A stretch of 64,000 nucleotides of DNA, taken from NCBI RefSeq assembly GCF_023923205.1, contig NZ_CP099490.1, positions 558,001 to 622,000 of the forward strand, written 5' to 3'. The notes under the pieces were generated by a model that saw nothing but the letters and a program-made list of their open reading frames with translations, was not told the origin of the DNA and made no database searches. Origin of the DNA: Ornithinimicrobium cryptoxanthini. GTDB taxonomy: Bacteria; Actinomycetota; Actinomycetes; Actinomycetales; Dermatophilaceae. This document shows positions 25,459-32,486 of the stretch, piece by piece (position 1 is the first letter of the stretch; every line of letters begins with the position of its first letter). A program made the translations under genes and the position numbers.

Positions 25459-26639
25459 CCGCCGACGAGACGGGGTTGGCCCGGCTTCGGTCGGCGCTGG
25501 ACGAGCTGGGCGTGGAGCATGCCGAGGGCACCCGGGAGGGCGAGCTCGTCGTGACCCTGCCGGGGGAGCGCAAGCTGCGAACCGTCTGCTCGCTCGTGGT
25601 GGGTGCCGAGGCCGTGTCGGTGCAGGCGTTCGTCATCCGCAACCCGGACGAGAACCACGAGCGGTTTTATCGCTTCCTGCTGCGGCGCAACCTGCGGATG
25701 CCCGGGATGGCCTATGCGATCGACGGCACGGGGGACGTCTATCTCGGCGGCCGGTTGCCGGTCGGGGCCATCAGCGTCGAGAGCGTCGACCAGTTGCTGG
25801 GCACGGTGCTCACCGCCTGCGACGAACCGTTCAACGACCTGCTCGTGCTCGGCTTCCTGACCTCCATGAAGGCTGAGTGGCGCTGGCGGATCTCGCGCGG
25901 CGAGTCGACCCGGAACCTCGAGGCGTTCCGCCACCTGCTGGAGGGATCGGAGGAGGTGCCTGAGACGTCAGACCACCCGCCCGCGACTGACCACGACCAT
26001 GCCCATGGCGGGTCCCACGATGCGGCGAGCTACTTCGACGAGCAGGCGGCGACCTGGGACGACGACCCGACCAAGGTGGAGCGTGCCGGGGTGGTCGCCG
26101 ACCTGATCTGTGAGGTCGTCGAGCCCGGCCCGAGCTCGCGAGTGCTGGACTACGGGGCGGGCACCGGGCTGCTGGCGCAGGCCCTGGCCCCGCACGTCGG
26201 CCCGCTCACGGTCGCTGACCCGTCGGCCGGGATGCGGGAGGTCCTGACGCAGAAGGTCGGTTCGGGGGCCCTGCCTCGGGGCAGCCGCGTCTGGGAGCTC
26301 GACCTCGCCGTCGAGGAACCGCCTGAGGAGAGCTTCGACCTGATCGTGAGCCTCCTCGTGCTGCACCACGTCCCGGACGTCGCGGCAGCCCTGCGCGGGT
26401 TCGCCGCCATGCTGGCGCCGGGCGGGCGGGTCGCGGTGTGCGACCTGGAGACCGAGGACGGGTCGTTCCATGACTCATCACGGCTCGACGTGCACCACGG
26501 TTTCGACGCCGATGCCCTGTCGAGGCTGCTGACCGACGCCGGGTTCGGCGACGTGGAGGTCAGGCCGGCGCACACGCTGACCAAGGAGGGGCGCGACTAC
26601 CCGCTGTTCCTGGCGACCGCCACGAGGCTGGGCCGGTAG
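25455..26639 (+). CDS. Fusion of a YbjN-type domain and a SAM-dependent methyltransferase
   Basis: 394-residue two-domain protein. Residues 1-165 match the YbjN family ([54 protein letters not shown]), encoded as a separate gene after mshA in mycobacteria (Rv0487). A His/Asp-rich linker ([14 protein letters not shown], about 175-190) leads to a class I methyltransferase: [19 protein letters not shown] (motif I, about 225-243), [13 protein letters not shown] and [13 protein letters not shown]. It overlaps the mshA stop (ATGA). The 3' end overlaps convergent gpmI by 43 bases. Neither the substrate nor the reason for the fusion is known. Confidence 0.85.
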   Translation: MTADETGLARLRSALDELGVEHAEGTREGELVVTLPGERKLRTVCSLVVGAEAVSVQAFVIRNPDENHERFYRFLLRRNLRMPGMAYAIDGTGDVYLGGRLPVGAISVESVDQLLGTVLTACDEPFNDLLVLGFLTSMKAEWRWRISRGESTRNLEAFRHLLEGSEEVPETSDHPPATDHDHAHGGSHDAASYFDEQAATWDDDPTKVERAGVVADLICEVVEPGPSSRVLDYGAGTGLLAQALAPHVGPLTVADPSAGMREVLTQKVGSGALPRGSRVWELDLAVEEPPEESFDLIVSLLVLHHVPDVAAALRGFAAMLAPGGRVAVCDLETEDGSFHDSSRLDVHHGFDADALSRLLTDAGFGDVEVRPAHTLTKEGRDYPLFLATATRLGR

Positions 26640-28231
26640 TTCTCCGGCACCGGCAGATCAAGCAGCGTCAGCAGGGTCGCTGCCAGGTTGCTCAGGCCCG
26701 CTGCGTCGACGCCGTCCACTGCCGCCCACTCCTGGTCCGAGTAGTCGACGATGTAGAGCGGCACCGGGTTGGTCGAGTGAGCCGTCTTCCACAACGGCTG
26801 CCCACCCTCGGAGGCCCGGGGCTGCCCCTGCTTGTCCCGCTCGACCATGTCCTCGGCGTTGCCGTGGTCGGCGGTCACGACCAGACAGCCTCCGGCGGCC
26901 TCCACCGCCGCCGCGATCGCTCCGACGGCGGCGTCGACCGCCTCGACGGCCAGAACCGTGGAGTCGAAGTTGCCGGTGTGCCCGACCATGTCCCCGCCGG
27001 CCAGGTTGGAGCGCAGGAAGTCGTAGCCGCCCTCCTGCAGCGCCCTGACGATGTAGTCGGCTGTCTCTGCGGCCTTCATCTGCGGCGCTTTGTCGAACTC
27101 GATCTGGTCGGAGGGTATGTCGATGTAGGTCTCGGTCTGCGCGTTGAACGGGTCGGACCGGTTGCCGTTCCAGAAGTAGGTCATGTGGCCGAACTTCTGC
27201 GTCTCTGACGCGGCCAGCTGGCGCAGCCCGGCCCGGGCGATGAGCTCACTGACCGTGTCGGTGATCGTGGGCGGCTGCACGAGCCGCACCGGTGGCATGT
27301 TCGTGTCACCGTCATAGAGCGTCATGCCGGCGAAGAACACGTCCGGCACCGTGCCCCGGTCGAAGCCAGTGAAGCCGGAACCCTCCACGAACGCGCGGGT
27401 CAGCTCGATCGCCCGGTCGCCGCGGAAGTTGAAGATCACCACCGCGTCACCGTCGTGCACCCGCCCGACCGGTGCACCCTCCTGGTCGACGATGGTGAAC
27501 GCCTCGAGCAGCTGGTCACTGATGCCAGGGGTCTCCTCGCGGAGCACGCGGATCGCCTCGCCGACCGAGGTGAACGGTCGGGCCGTGCCCTGCACATGAG
27601 CACGCCAACCTGCCTCCACGACACTCCAGTTGGCCTCGTAGCGGTCCATCGTGGTGACCATGCGGCCACCGCCGGAAGCGATCGCCCAGTCCAGACCGGT
27701 GCCCTCGGTGCGGGTGGCCAACGCATCCTCGAGGCGCTCGGCATACTGGTCGGCCGTCCGGTCCTCGACGTCGCGGCCGTCAAAGAGGGTGTGCAGCCGG
27801 ACCCGCTGCACACCGTCAGCCTTGACATGGTCCAGCAACAGCAGCAGGTGCTCCCACGAGGAGTGCACGTTGCCGTCGCTGAGCAGCCCGATCAGGTGCA
27901 GCGTCCCGTCCCCGGTCGTGGCCCGGGTGACGACGTCACGCCAGGCGCCCTCCCAGATCTCGCCGCCCAGGACCGCGTCGTCCACCCGCTTGGCGCCCTG
28001 CGCGATGATCCGCCCGGCCCCCATCGTGTTGTGCCCGACCTCGGAGTTGCCCATGTCGCTGTCGCTGGAGAGACCGACATGGGTGCCGGACGCAAAGATC
28101 TCCTGATAGACGCCTGCACCGCGAAGCCGGTCGAAGGTGGGGGTGTCGGCGGTGGCGACGGCGTCGTAGCGGTCGCCGGGACCGACACCGACCCCGTCCA
28201 TCACCACTAGGACGAGCGGACGGGTGTTCAC
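26597..28231 (-). CDS. gpmI: 2,3-bisphosphoglycerate-independent phosphoglycerate mutase
   Basis: 544-residue Mn-dependent glycolytic enzyme interconverting 3- and 2-phosphoglycerate. N-terminal metal ligand Asp12 in LVVMDGVGVG; the phosphoserine nucleophile is Ser63 in MGNSEVGHNTMGAGR; HTLFDGRDVEDRTA; NFRGDRAIELTRAF; C-terminal metal sites NLAGGDMVGHTGNF and VVTADHGNAEDM. GTG start overlaps the regX3 stop (GTGA), so senX3-regX3-gpmI are cotranscribed. Mycobacteria carry the unrelated cofactor-dependent Gpm1 next to senX3; here the independent enzyme sits at the other end of the pair. Confidence 0.95.
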   Translation of the reverse strand: MNTRPLVLVVMDGVGVGPGDRYDAVATADTPTFDRLRGAGVYQEIFASGTHVGLSSDSDMGNSEVGHNTMGAGRIIAQGAKRVDDAVLGGEIWEGAWRDVVTRATTGDGTLHLIGLLSDGNVHSSWEHLLLLLDHVKADGVQRVRLHTLFDGRDVEDRTADQYAERLEDALATRTEGTGLDWAIASGGGRMVTTMDRYEANWSVVEAGWRAHVQGTARPFTSVGEAIRVLREETPGISDQLLEAFTIVDQEGAPVGRVHDGDAVVIFNFRGDRAIELTRAFVEGSGFTGFDRGTVPDVFFAGMTLYDGDTNMPPVRLVQPPTITDTVSELIARAGLRQLAASETQKFGHMTYFWNGNRSDPFNAQTETYIDIPSDQIEFDKAPQMKAAETADYIVRALQEGGYDFLRSNLAGGDMVGHTGNFDSTVLAVEAVDAAVGAIAAAVEAAGGCLVVTADHGNAEDMVERDKQGQPRASEGGQPLWKTAHSTNPVPLYIVDYSDQEWAAVDGVDAAGLSNLAATLLTLLDLPVPENYRPSLVAVARNSG

Positions 28232-28911
28232 GGCGTCTCGAACTTGTAGCCGAGGCCGCGCACCGTCACGATGTGGCGCGGGCTCCCGGGATCGGGCTCG
28301 ATCTTGGCGCGAAGCCGCTTGACGTGCACGTCCAGCGTCTTGGTGTCACCGATGTAGTCGCTGCCCCAGATGCGGTCGATGAGCTGACCCCTGGTGAGCA
28401 CCCGCCCGGCGTTGCGCAGCAGCATCTCCAACAGCTCAAACTCCTTGAGGGGCATGGTGACCGGCTCGCCACGCACGGTCACGGTGTGGCGTTCGACGTC
28501 CAGCCGCACCGGGCCGGACTCGACGGTGGCGGGCACCAGTTCCTCCGGCTCGGACTGGCGACGCAGGACGGCCTTGATCCGTGCCAGCAGCTCCCGGCCG
28601 GAGTAGGGCTTGGTGACGTAGTCGTCGGCGCCGATCTCCAGTCCTACGACCTTGTCCACCTCGCTGTCCTTGGCGGTCAGCATGATCACCGGGACGGAGG
28701 ACTTGGCCCGCAGCGACCGGCAGACATCCACGCCCGAGAGACCAGGGAGCATCAGGTCCAGCAGCACGAGGTCGGCGCCGTTGCGGTCGAACTCGGTCAG
28801 TGCCTCAGGGCCGGTCTCGGCCACGGCCACGTCATACCCCTCCTTCTCCAACATGTAGGAGAGCGGGTCGGAGAACGATGCCTCGTCCTCCACCACCAGG
28901 ATCCGGGTCAT
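28228..28911 (-). CDS. regX3: Phosphate-responsive response regulator RegX3
   Basis: 227-residue OmpR/PhoB-type activator. Receiver domain 1-120 with acidic pocket Glu8-Asp9 and phospho-acceptor Asp52 (LVLLDLMLPGLSG), Thr in VIMLTAKDSEVDKV and Lys in DDYVTKPYSGREL. Winged helix 135-227: TMPLKEFELLEMLLRNAGRV, GDTKTLDVHVKRLRAKIEPD, VTVRGLGYKFE. ATG 28911 is chosen over GTG 28920 because AGGAGGAG lies 8 bases upstream and the start then matches mycobacterial RegX3. The SD lies in the end of senX3. Likely binds the PHO boxes at 3729 and 30288. Confidence 0.95.
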   Translation of the reverse strand: MTRILVVEDEASFSDPLSYMLEKEGYDVAVAETGPEALTEFDRNGADLVLLDLMLPGLSGVDVCRSLRAKSSVPVIMLTAKDSEVDKVVGLEIGADDYVTKPYSGRELLARIKAVLRRQSEPEELVPATVESGPVRLDVERHTVTVRGEPVTMPLKEFELLEMLLRNAGRVLTRGQLIDRIWGSDYIGDTKTLDVHVKRLRAKIEPDPGSPRHIVTVRGLGYKFETP

Positions 28912-28916
28912 GAGCT

Positions 28917-30182
28917 TCACTCCTCCTGCGGCGTGCCGCGACGATCAGGTGCTGTCTGGGCAGGGATGACAGGCGCTGTGCCTGAGGCTACCTCTGGGTC
29001 AGGTCCGGCGGCCGACAGGGCAGCCGCATCGGTGGACTGCTCGGTGCGGGGCAGGTCGATCGCCGGGAGCCTGATGGTGAAGGTCGCCCCCTGGCCGACC
29101 TCGCTCCACACGATCACGTCTCCACCCAGGTTCTCGCAGATGTGCTTGACGATGGACAGGCCGAGACCCGTGCCTCCGGTGGCCCGGGAGCGTGCTGCGT
29201 CGACACGGTAGAACCGCTCAAAGATGCGTTCCTGGTCCTCGGGGGAGATGCCCTGGCCCTGGTCGGTGACCGAGACCTCCACGAGGTCGTCGCGGCGACG
29301 GGTCACCACAGCGATGTGACTGCCGCGACCGGAGTAGTTGATGGCGTTGGTGACCAGGTTGCGGATCGCCGTCGCGATGAGCTCGGGATCGCCGGCGACC
29401 ATGACCCGCTCGGCCGGCGCGGTCGCCGAGACGGTGATGCGGTGCTCGCCGGCCACCACCAGGGTGTGCTCGACAGCCTCCTCCGCGCACGTGGCGACAT
29501 TCACCGGCATCAGCGGGTCGGACAGGTCGGCCGTCTGCAGCCTGGACAGGTCGACGATCTCGGTGACCAGGCGGGTCAGCCGCGTCGACTCGGTCTTCAT
29601 CCGCTTCGCAAAGCGCTGGACGGCGACCGGGTCGTCGGCGGCGTGCTCGACAGCCTCTGCGAGCAGGGCGAGGCCACCCACCGGGGTCTTCAGCTCATGG
29701 CTCACGTTGACCACGAAGTCGCGGCGCACCTCCTCGACGCGCCTGGCCTTGGTGCGGTCGTCCACCAGCGCCAGGACCAGGTCACGTCCGATCGGGGCGA
29801 TGCGCACGCCGACCAGCATCCGGCTCTGGCCCAGCGGCCCGCGCGCCAGCTCGAGCTCGACCTCCCGGATGGTCCCGTGCTGGTGCACCTCCAGCGCCAG
29901 CGAGCGCAGCTCCTGGTGGGACAGGGTGTTGCCGCGCACGAGACCGTAGGCCACTGCTGTGGCACTGGTCTTGACGACCCTTCCGCTGACGTCGATGACG
30001 ATCGCCCCATCCCGCAGGACGGCGAGGACGTCGACGACACCGTCCGGCACCTGCGACGCGGGCGGGGTCTCGGGGTCGGTGGGGCGCTCGCCACGCTCGC
30101 TGAGCCGCACCAGCACCAGGGCGATGACGGCCAGGGCGAGCCCGACCAGCACCCCCAGTGTCCCGGCGGTCAACGTGTCCAC
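28917..30182 (-). CDS. senX3: Phosphate-sensing histidine kinase SenX3
   Basis: 421-residue sensor kinase. A short hydrophobic N-terminus (about residues 7-27) forms one or two membrane passes, followed by a cytoplasmic PAS-like region (VVDVLAVLRDGAIVID, about 48-130). The HisKA domain has His162 in NVSHELKTPVGGL; the ATPase domain has NLVTNAINYS (N box), VTDQGQGISPEDQERIFERFYR (G1/F) and GGTGLGLSIVKHI (G2). GTG 30182 lies seven bases from a TAGGCT box, so the mRNA is probably leaderless. It is divergent from phoU, its known signalling partner in mycobacteria. Confidence 0.95.
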   Translation of the reverse strand: MDTLTAGTLGVLVGLALAVIALVLVRLSERGERPTDPETPPASQVPDGVVDVLAVLRDGAIVIDVSGRVVKTSATAVAYGLVRGNTLSHQELRSLALEVHQHGTIREVELELARGPLGQSRMLVGVRIAPIGRDLVLALVDDRTKARRVEEVRRDFVVNVSHELKTPVGGLALLAEAVEHAADDPVAVQRFAKRMKTESTRLTRLVTEIVDLSRLQTADLSDPLMPVNVATCAEEAVEHTLVVAGEHRITVSATAPAERVMVAGDPELIATAIRNLVTNAINYSGRGSHIAVVTRRRDDLVEVSVTDQGQGISPEDQERIFERFYRVDAARSRATGGTGLGLSIVKHICENLGGDVIVWSEVGQGATFTIRLPAIDLPRTEQSTDAAALSAAGPDPEVASGTAPVIPAQTAPDRRGTPQEE

Positions 30183-30189
30183 GCGCCCT

Positions 30190-30195
30190 AGCCTA
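30190..30195 (-). promoter_or_regulatory. -10 box of predicted leaderless senX3 transcript
   Basis: Minus-strand TAGGCT, seven bases, then GTG (30182-30180). The PHO repeats at 30288-30320 are about 95 bases upstream, so any effect of RegX3 on this promoter would be from a distance. Confidence 0.55.
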
Positions 30196-30287
30196 GGTGG
30201 CGCACCGGCATTTCCGGACCCGCTGGCTCTGCCGTGGCACAGGTCTGTCAGCGTCGACGGCTAGGGTCACCTACCTGGTCTTATGTC

Positions 30288-30320
30288 GTTCACCTCCAGT
30301 CAGGAATGCGTTCATCTGGG
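30288..30320 (+). promoter_or_regulatory. PHO box upstream of phoU
   Basis: GTTCACCTCCA (30288) and GTTCATCTGGG (30310) are spaced 22 bp, exactly two 11-bp units, with a degenerate unit (30299) between. The phasing matches the pstS box. A GAAACT -10 candidate at 30338-30343 lies 50 bp from the first unit, compared with 49 at pstS. RegX3-type activation of phoU under phosphate limitation is the likely meaning. Confidence 0.7.
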
Positions 30321-30380
30321 CCTGAGAAGGTCCCACAGAAACTGATGAGGGCACCGAGAAGGAAAGAGAGGCGGCCCTAT

Positions 30381-31079
30381 ATGCGAAGGGCATTCACCGA
30401 GGAGCTGCAGTTCATCTCCGACCAGCTGGTCGAGATGACGAGGCTGACCTCGACGGCGCTGGACCGCGCCACCACGGCGCTGCTGACGGCTGATCTGGAG
30501 CTGGCCGAGGCCGTGATCTCGGCCGACGACACGATCGACCTGGTGCGGCGCGACCTCGACAGCCGGGCCGTGGACGTGCTGGCGCGCCAGCAACCGGTTG
30601 CGACCGACCTGCGCCAGCTCGTGATGGCGATGCGGATGAGCTCTGACCTGGAGCGCATGGGTGACCTCGCTCGGCACGTGGCCAAACTGACCCGCCTGCG
30701 CTATCCCCACAAGGTCCTGCGCGGCCCGCTGGAGCCGATGTTCACCCGGATGGCCGAGGTGGCCGAGGACCTGGTCGCGGAAGCCGGGCGCATCATCGCG
30801 AACAACGACGTCGAGGCGGTGCCGCAGTTGCTGGTCACCGACGACGAGATGGACGAGCTGCACCGCGAGGTCTTCCGCACCCTGCTCGCCGACGACTGGG
30901 GTCACGGTGTCGAGGCGGCGATCGACGCCACACTGCTCAGTCGCTACTACGAGCGCTTCGGCGACCACGCCGTCTCGATCGCCCAGCGGGTGGTCTACCT
31001 CGTGACGGGCGAGTGGCCCGAGGAGGACCTCCACATCGAGGAGCGGATGGACGTGTCGCGGGTCGAGCCGCTGGGCTGA
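30381..31079 (+). CDS. phoU: Phosphate signalling protein PhoU
   Basis: 232-residue cytoplasmic protein made of two three-helix bundles with internal repeat: MRRAFTEELQFISDQLVEMTR, then AMRMSSDLERMGDLARHVAKL (first E/DxxxD metal motif) and SRYYERFGDHAVSIAQRVVYL (second). It links Pst transport state to the SenX3 kinase and restrains the response when phosphate is plentiful. Start ATG 30381 follows an AGGAAAGAGAG stretch. It stands alone, divergent from senX3, with its own PHO box. Mycobacterial PhoY proteins play this role. Confidence 0.95.
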   Translation: MRRAFTEELQFISDQLVEMTRLTSTALDRATTALLTADLELAEAVISADDTIDLVRRDLDSRAVDVLARQQPVATDLRQLVMAMRMSSDLERMGDLARHVAKLTRLRYPHKVLRGPLEPMFTRMAEVAEDLVAEAGRIIANNDVEAVPQLLVTDDEMDELHREVFRTLLADDWGHGVEAAIDATLLSRYYERFGDHAVSIAQRVVYLVTGEWPEEDLHIEERMDVSRVEPLG

Positions 31080-31113
31080 ACGCGCAGCTCATCTCGTGGG
31101 CGACAGCCCTCTC

Positions 31114-31198
31114 GTCTCGCCCGGCAACACGTCTCGCCCGACAACACGTCTCGCCCGACAACACGTCTCGCCCGACAACACGTCTCGCCCGACAACAC
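31114..31198. repeat. 17-bp tandem repeat array, five units
   Basis: Five head-to-tail copies of GTCTCGCCCGACAACAC; only the first has one substitution (G for A at position 11). It lies between the convergent phoU and lipoprotein genes, 35 bases after the phoU stop and just before a hairpin terminator. No spacers, so not CRISPR. Frames across it give Cys/Arg-rich nonsense. Confidence 0.95.
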
Positions 31199-31204
31199 GG
31201 GGCA

Positions 31205-31228
31205 GCCCACACCGCAGGGGGTGTGGGC
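31205..31228. terminator. Hairpin terminator between phoU and the lipoprotein gene
   Basis: GCCCACACC (31205-31213) and GGTGTGGGC (31220-31228) form a perfect 9-bp stem with a 6-base loop. Symmetric, so it could serve both convergent genes. Confidence 0.65.
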
Positions 31229-31267
31229 CGCTCTGGGCGTTGGTGGCGCCTGGTGAGGGGAGCGCGC

Positions 31268-31807
31268 TCAGCTGCTGACGTCAGCGGTGCTGGAGACCAG
31301 GTCGCTGTAGTAGCCCTCCGGGAGCAGGACCGGAGTCAGTGCGCTGTCGGCCTGACCGTCACTGGTCTGGACCAGGATCTCCACGTTGCCGCCGGGAGCT
31401 GCCGCGACGGCGGGGATGCTCACGGCCTCGGTCGGGCTGTCGGCCTGCTGGCCATCCAGGCGCACGCTCTGGCCAGCTGGGACGGACACGGTCGGGGAGA
31501 GCGGGGTGGCCTGGCCGTCCGCACTGATCACGAGAGTGACCTCGGCCGGCTCTGCGGAGTTGTTCACGACGAGACCGCTGACGACACCGGGGGCCCCGTC
31601 CCCCTCACTGACGATGAGCAGGTCACGCACGGCGACGTCGCCGACGTCCACCGAGACACCGTCGGCAGGGTCATAGATCATGTCGGTGGTGACCGGCGAG
31701 GTCATCTGGCACGCGCCGAGGCCCAGCGCGGCCGTCAGCGCGAACCCGGCGAGCGCCAGGCGGCGGGAACGAGGGGCGGTGTGCGGTGCAGCGGTCCGGA
31801 AGATCAC
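31268..31807 (-). CDS. Small secreted lipoprotein of unknown function
   Basis: 179-residue protein with a twin-arginine-like basic start (RSRRLALAG), hydrophobic stretch and lipobox LGAC (Cys33). The mature part is acidic and looks beta-rich, with an Ig/FixG-like pattern: VAVRDLLIVSEGDGAPGVVSG, AEVTLVISADGQ, VSVPAGQSVRLDG. Such domains occur in actinobacterial envelope proteins near phosphate or metal genes, but no function is known to me. GTG 31807 lies six bases from a TAGAGT box, so probably leaderless. It converges on phoU. Confidence 0.75.
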   Translation of the reverse strand: MIFRTAAPHTAPRSRRLALAGFALTAALGLGACQMTSPVTTDMIYDPADGVSVDVGDVAVRDLLIVSEGDGAPGVVSGLVVNNSAEPAEVTLVISADGQATPLSPTVSVPAGQSVRLDGQQADSPTEAVSIPAVAAAPGGNVEILVQTSDGQADSALTPVLLPEGYYSDLVSSTADVSS

Positions 31808-31813
31808 GACGAC

Positions 31814-31819
31814 ACTCTA
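31814..31819 (-). promoter_or_regulatory. -10 box of predicted leaderless lipoprotein transcript
   Basis: Minus-strand TAGAGT, six bases, then GTG (31807-31805). Confidence 0.5.
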
Positions 31820-31932
31820 GCGGCCCCGCGACTCCGGCGGTGGAGGCCTGCCCCACCAGCGGATCTCGTGTCGGCGGCGAGGTCGTCAGCAGACCCATGA
31901 AACGGCCTCCTGAGACTCTGACCAGCACAAAT

Positions 31933-31975
31933 ATCACGATTGTCATTACGTGATCTGCGCCACGCATGTTATCCT
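31933..31975 (+). promoter_or_regulatory. carD promoter region with inverted repeat
   Basis: TATCCT at 31970-31975 is a good -10 box. Upstream, ATCACG (31933-31938) and CGTGAT (31949-31954) form an inverted repeat with 10 bases between; the right arm overlaps a weak -35 (TTACGT, 31946-31951, 18-bp spacer). This AT-rich island contrasts with its surroundings and may be an operator. Confidence 0.5.
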
Positions 31976-32003
31976 TGAAGTCCGCGAAAGGGGCTAACTG
32001 AAG

Positions 32004-32486
32004 ATGACGTTCAAGGTCGGCGAGACAGTCGTGTACCCGCACCACGGGGCCGCACTGATCGAAGAAATGAAGAAGCGCACCATCAAGGGCGAGGAGAAGC
32101 TCTACCTCAAGCTCAAGGTCGCACAAGGCGATCTGACCATCGAGGTTCCCGCAGAAAACTGTGATCTGGTCGGTGTTCGCGACGTCGTCGGCAAGGAGGG
32201 TCTGGACAAGGTCTTCGAGGTGCTCCGCGCGGAGCACACGGAAGAGCCGACCAACTGGTCCCGCCGTTACAAGGCCAACCTCGAGAAGCTCGCCTCCGGT
32301 GACGTGATCCGCGTGGCTGAGGTCGTGCGCGACCTGTGGCGTCGCGATAAGGACCGCGGCCTGTCCACGGGTGAGAAGCGCCTGCTCAACAAGGCCCGCC
32401 AGATCCTGGTCTCCGAGCTCGCGCTCGCGGAGAAGACCAACGAGGACACGGCCGGTGCCACCCTGGACGAGGTCCTGGCCTCCTGA
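32004..32486 (+). CDS. carD: CarD-family RNA polymerase-binding regulator
   Basis: 160-residue essential-type regulator that stabilises the RNA polymerase open complex, especially at rRNA promoters. The N-terminal Tudor-like RNAP-interaction domain begins [21 protein letters not shown] (residues 1-55) and the C-terminal helical DNA-binding domain includes [13 protein letters not shown], the conserved Trp that inserts at the -10 edge, and [16 protein letters not shown]. Leader contains GAAAGGGG. The mycobacterial order carD-ispD-ispF-cysS-rlmB begins here. Confidence 0.96.
   Translation: MTFKVGETVVYPHHGAALIEEMKKRTIKGEEKLYLKLKVAQGDLTIEVPAENCDLVGVRDVVGKEGLDKVFEVLRAEHTEEPTNWSRRYKANLEKLASGDVIRVAEVVRDLWRRDKDRGLSTGEKRLLNKARQILVSELALAEKTNEDTAGATLDEVLAS

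Noticed and set aside
28218..28228. GTTCACGGCGT near the gpmI start as a third PHO box
   Set aside because: Single unit, inside the regX3-gpmI coding junction, with no second unit at 11 or 22 bp.
31114..31198. 17-bp repeats as CRISPR or as a Cys-rich peptide gene
   Set aside because: No spacers, unit too short, and translated frames have no ribosome site or convincing start.
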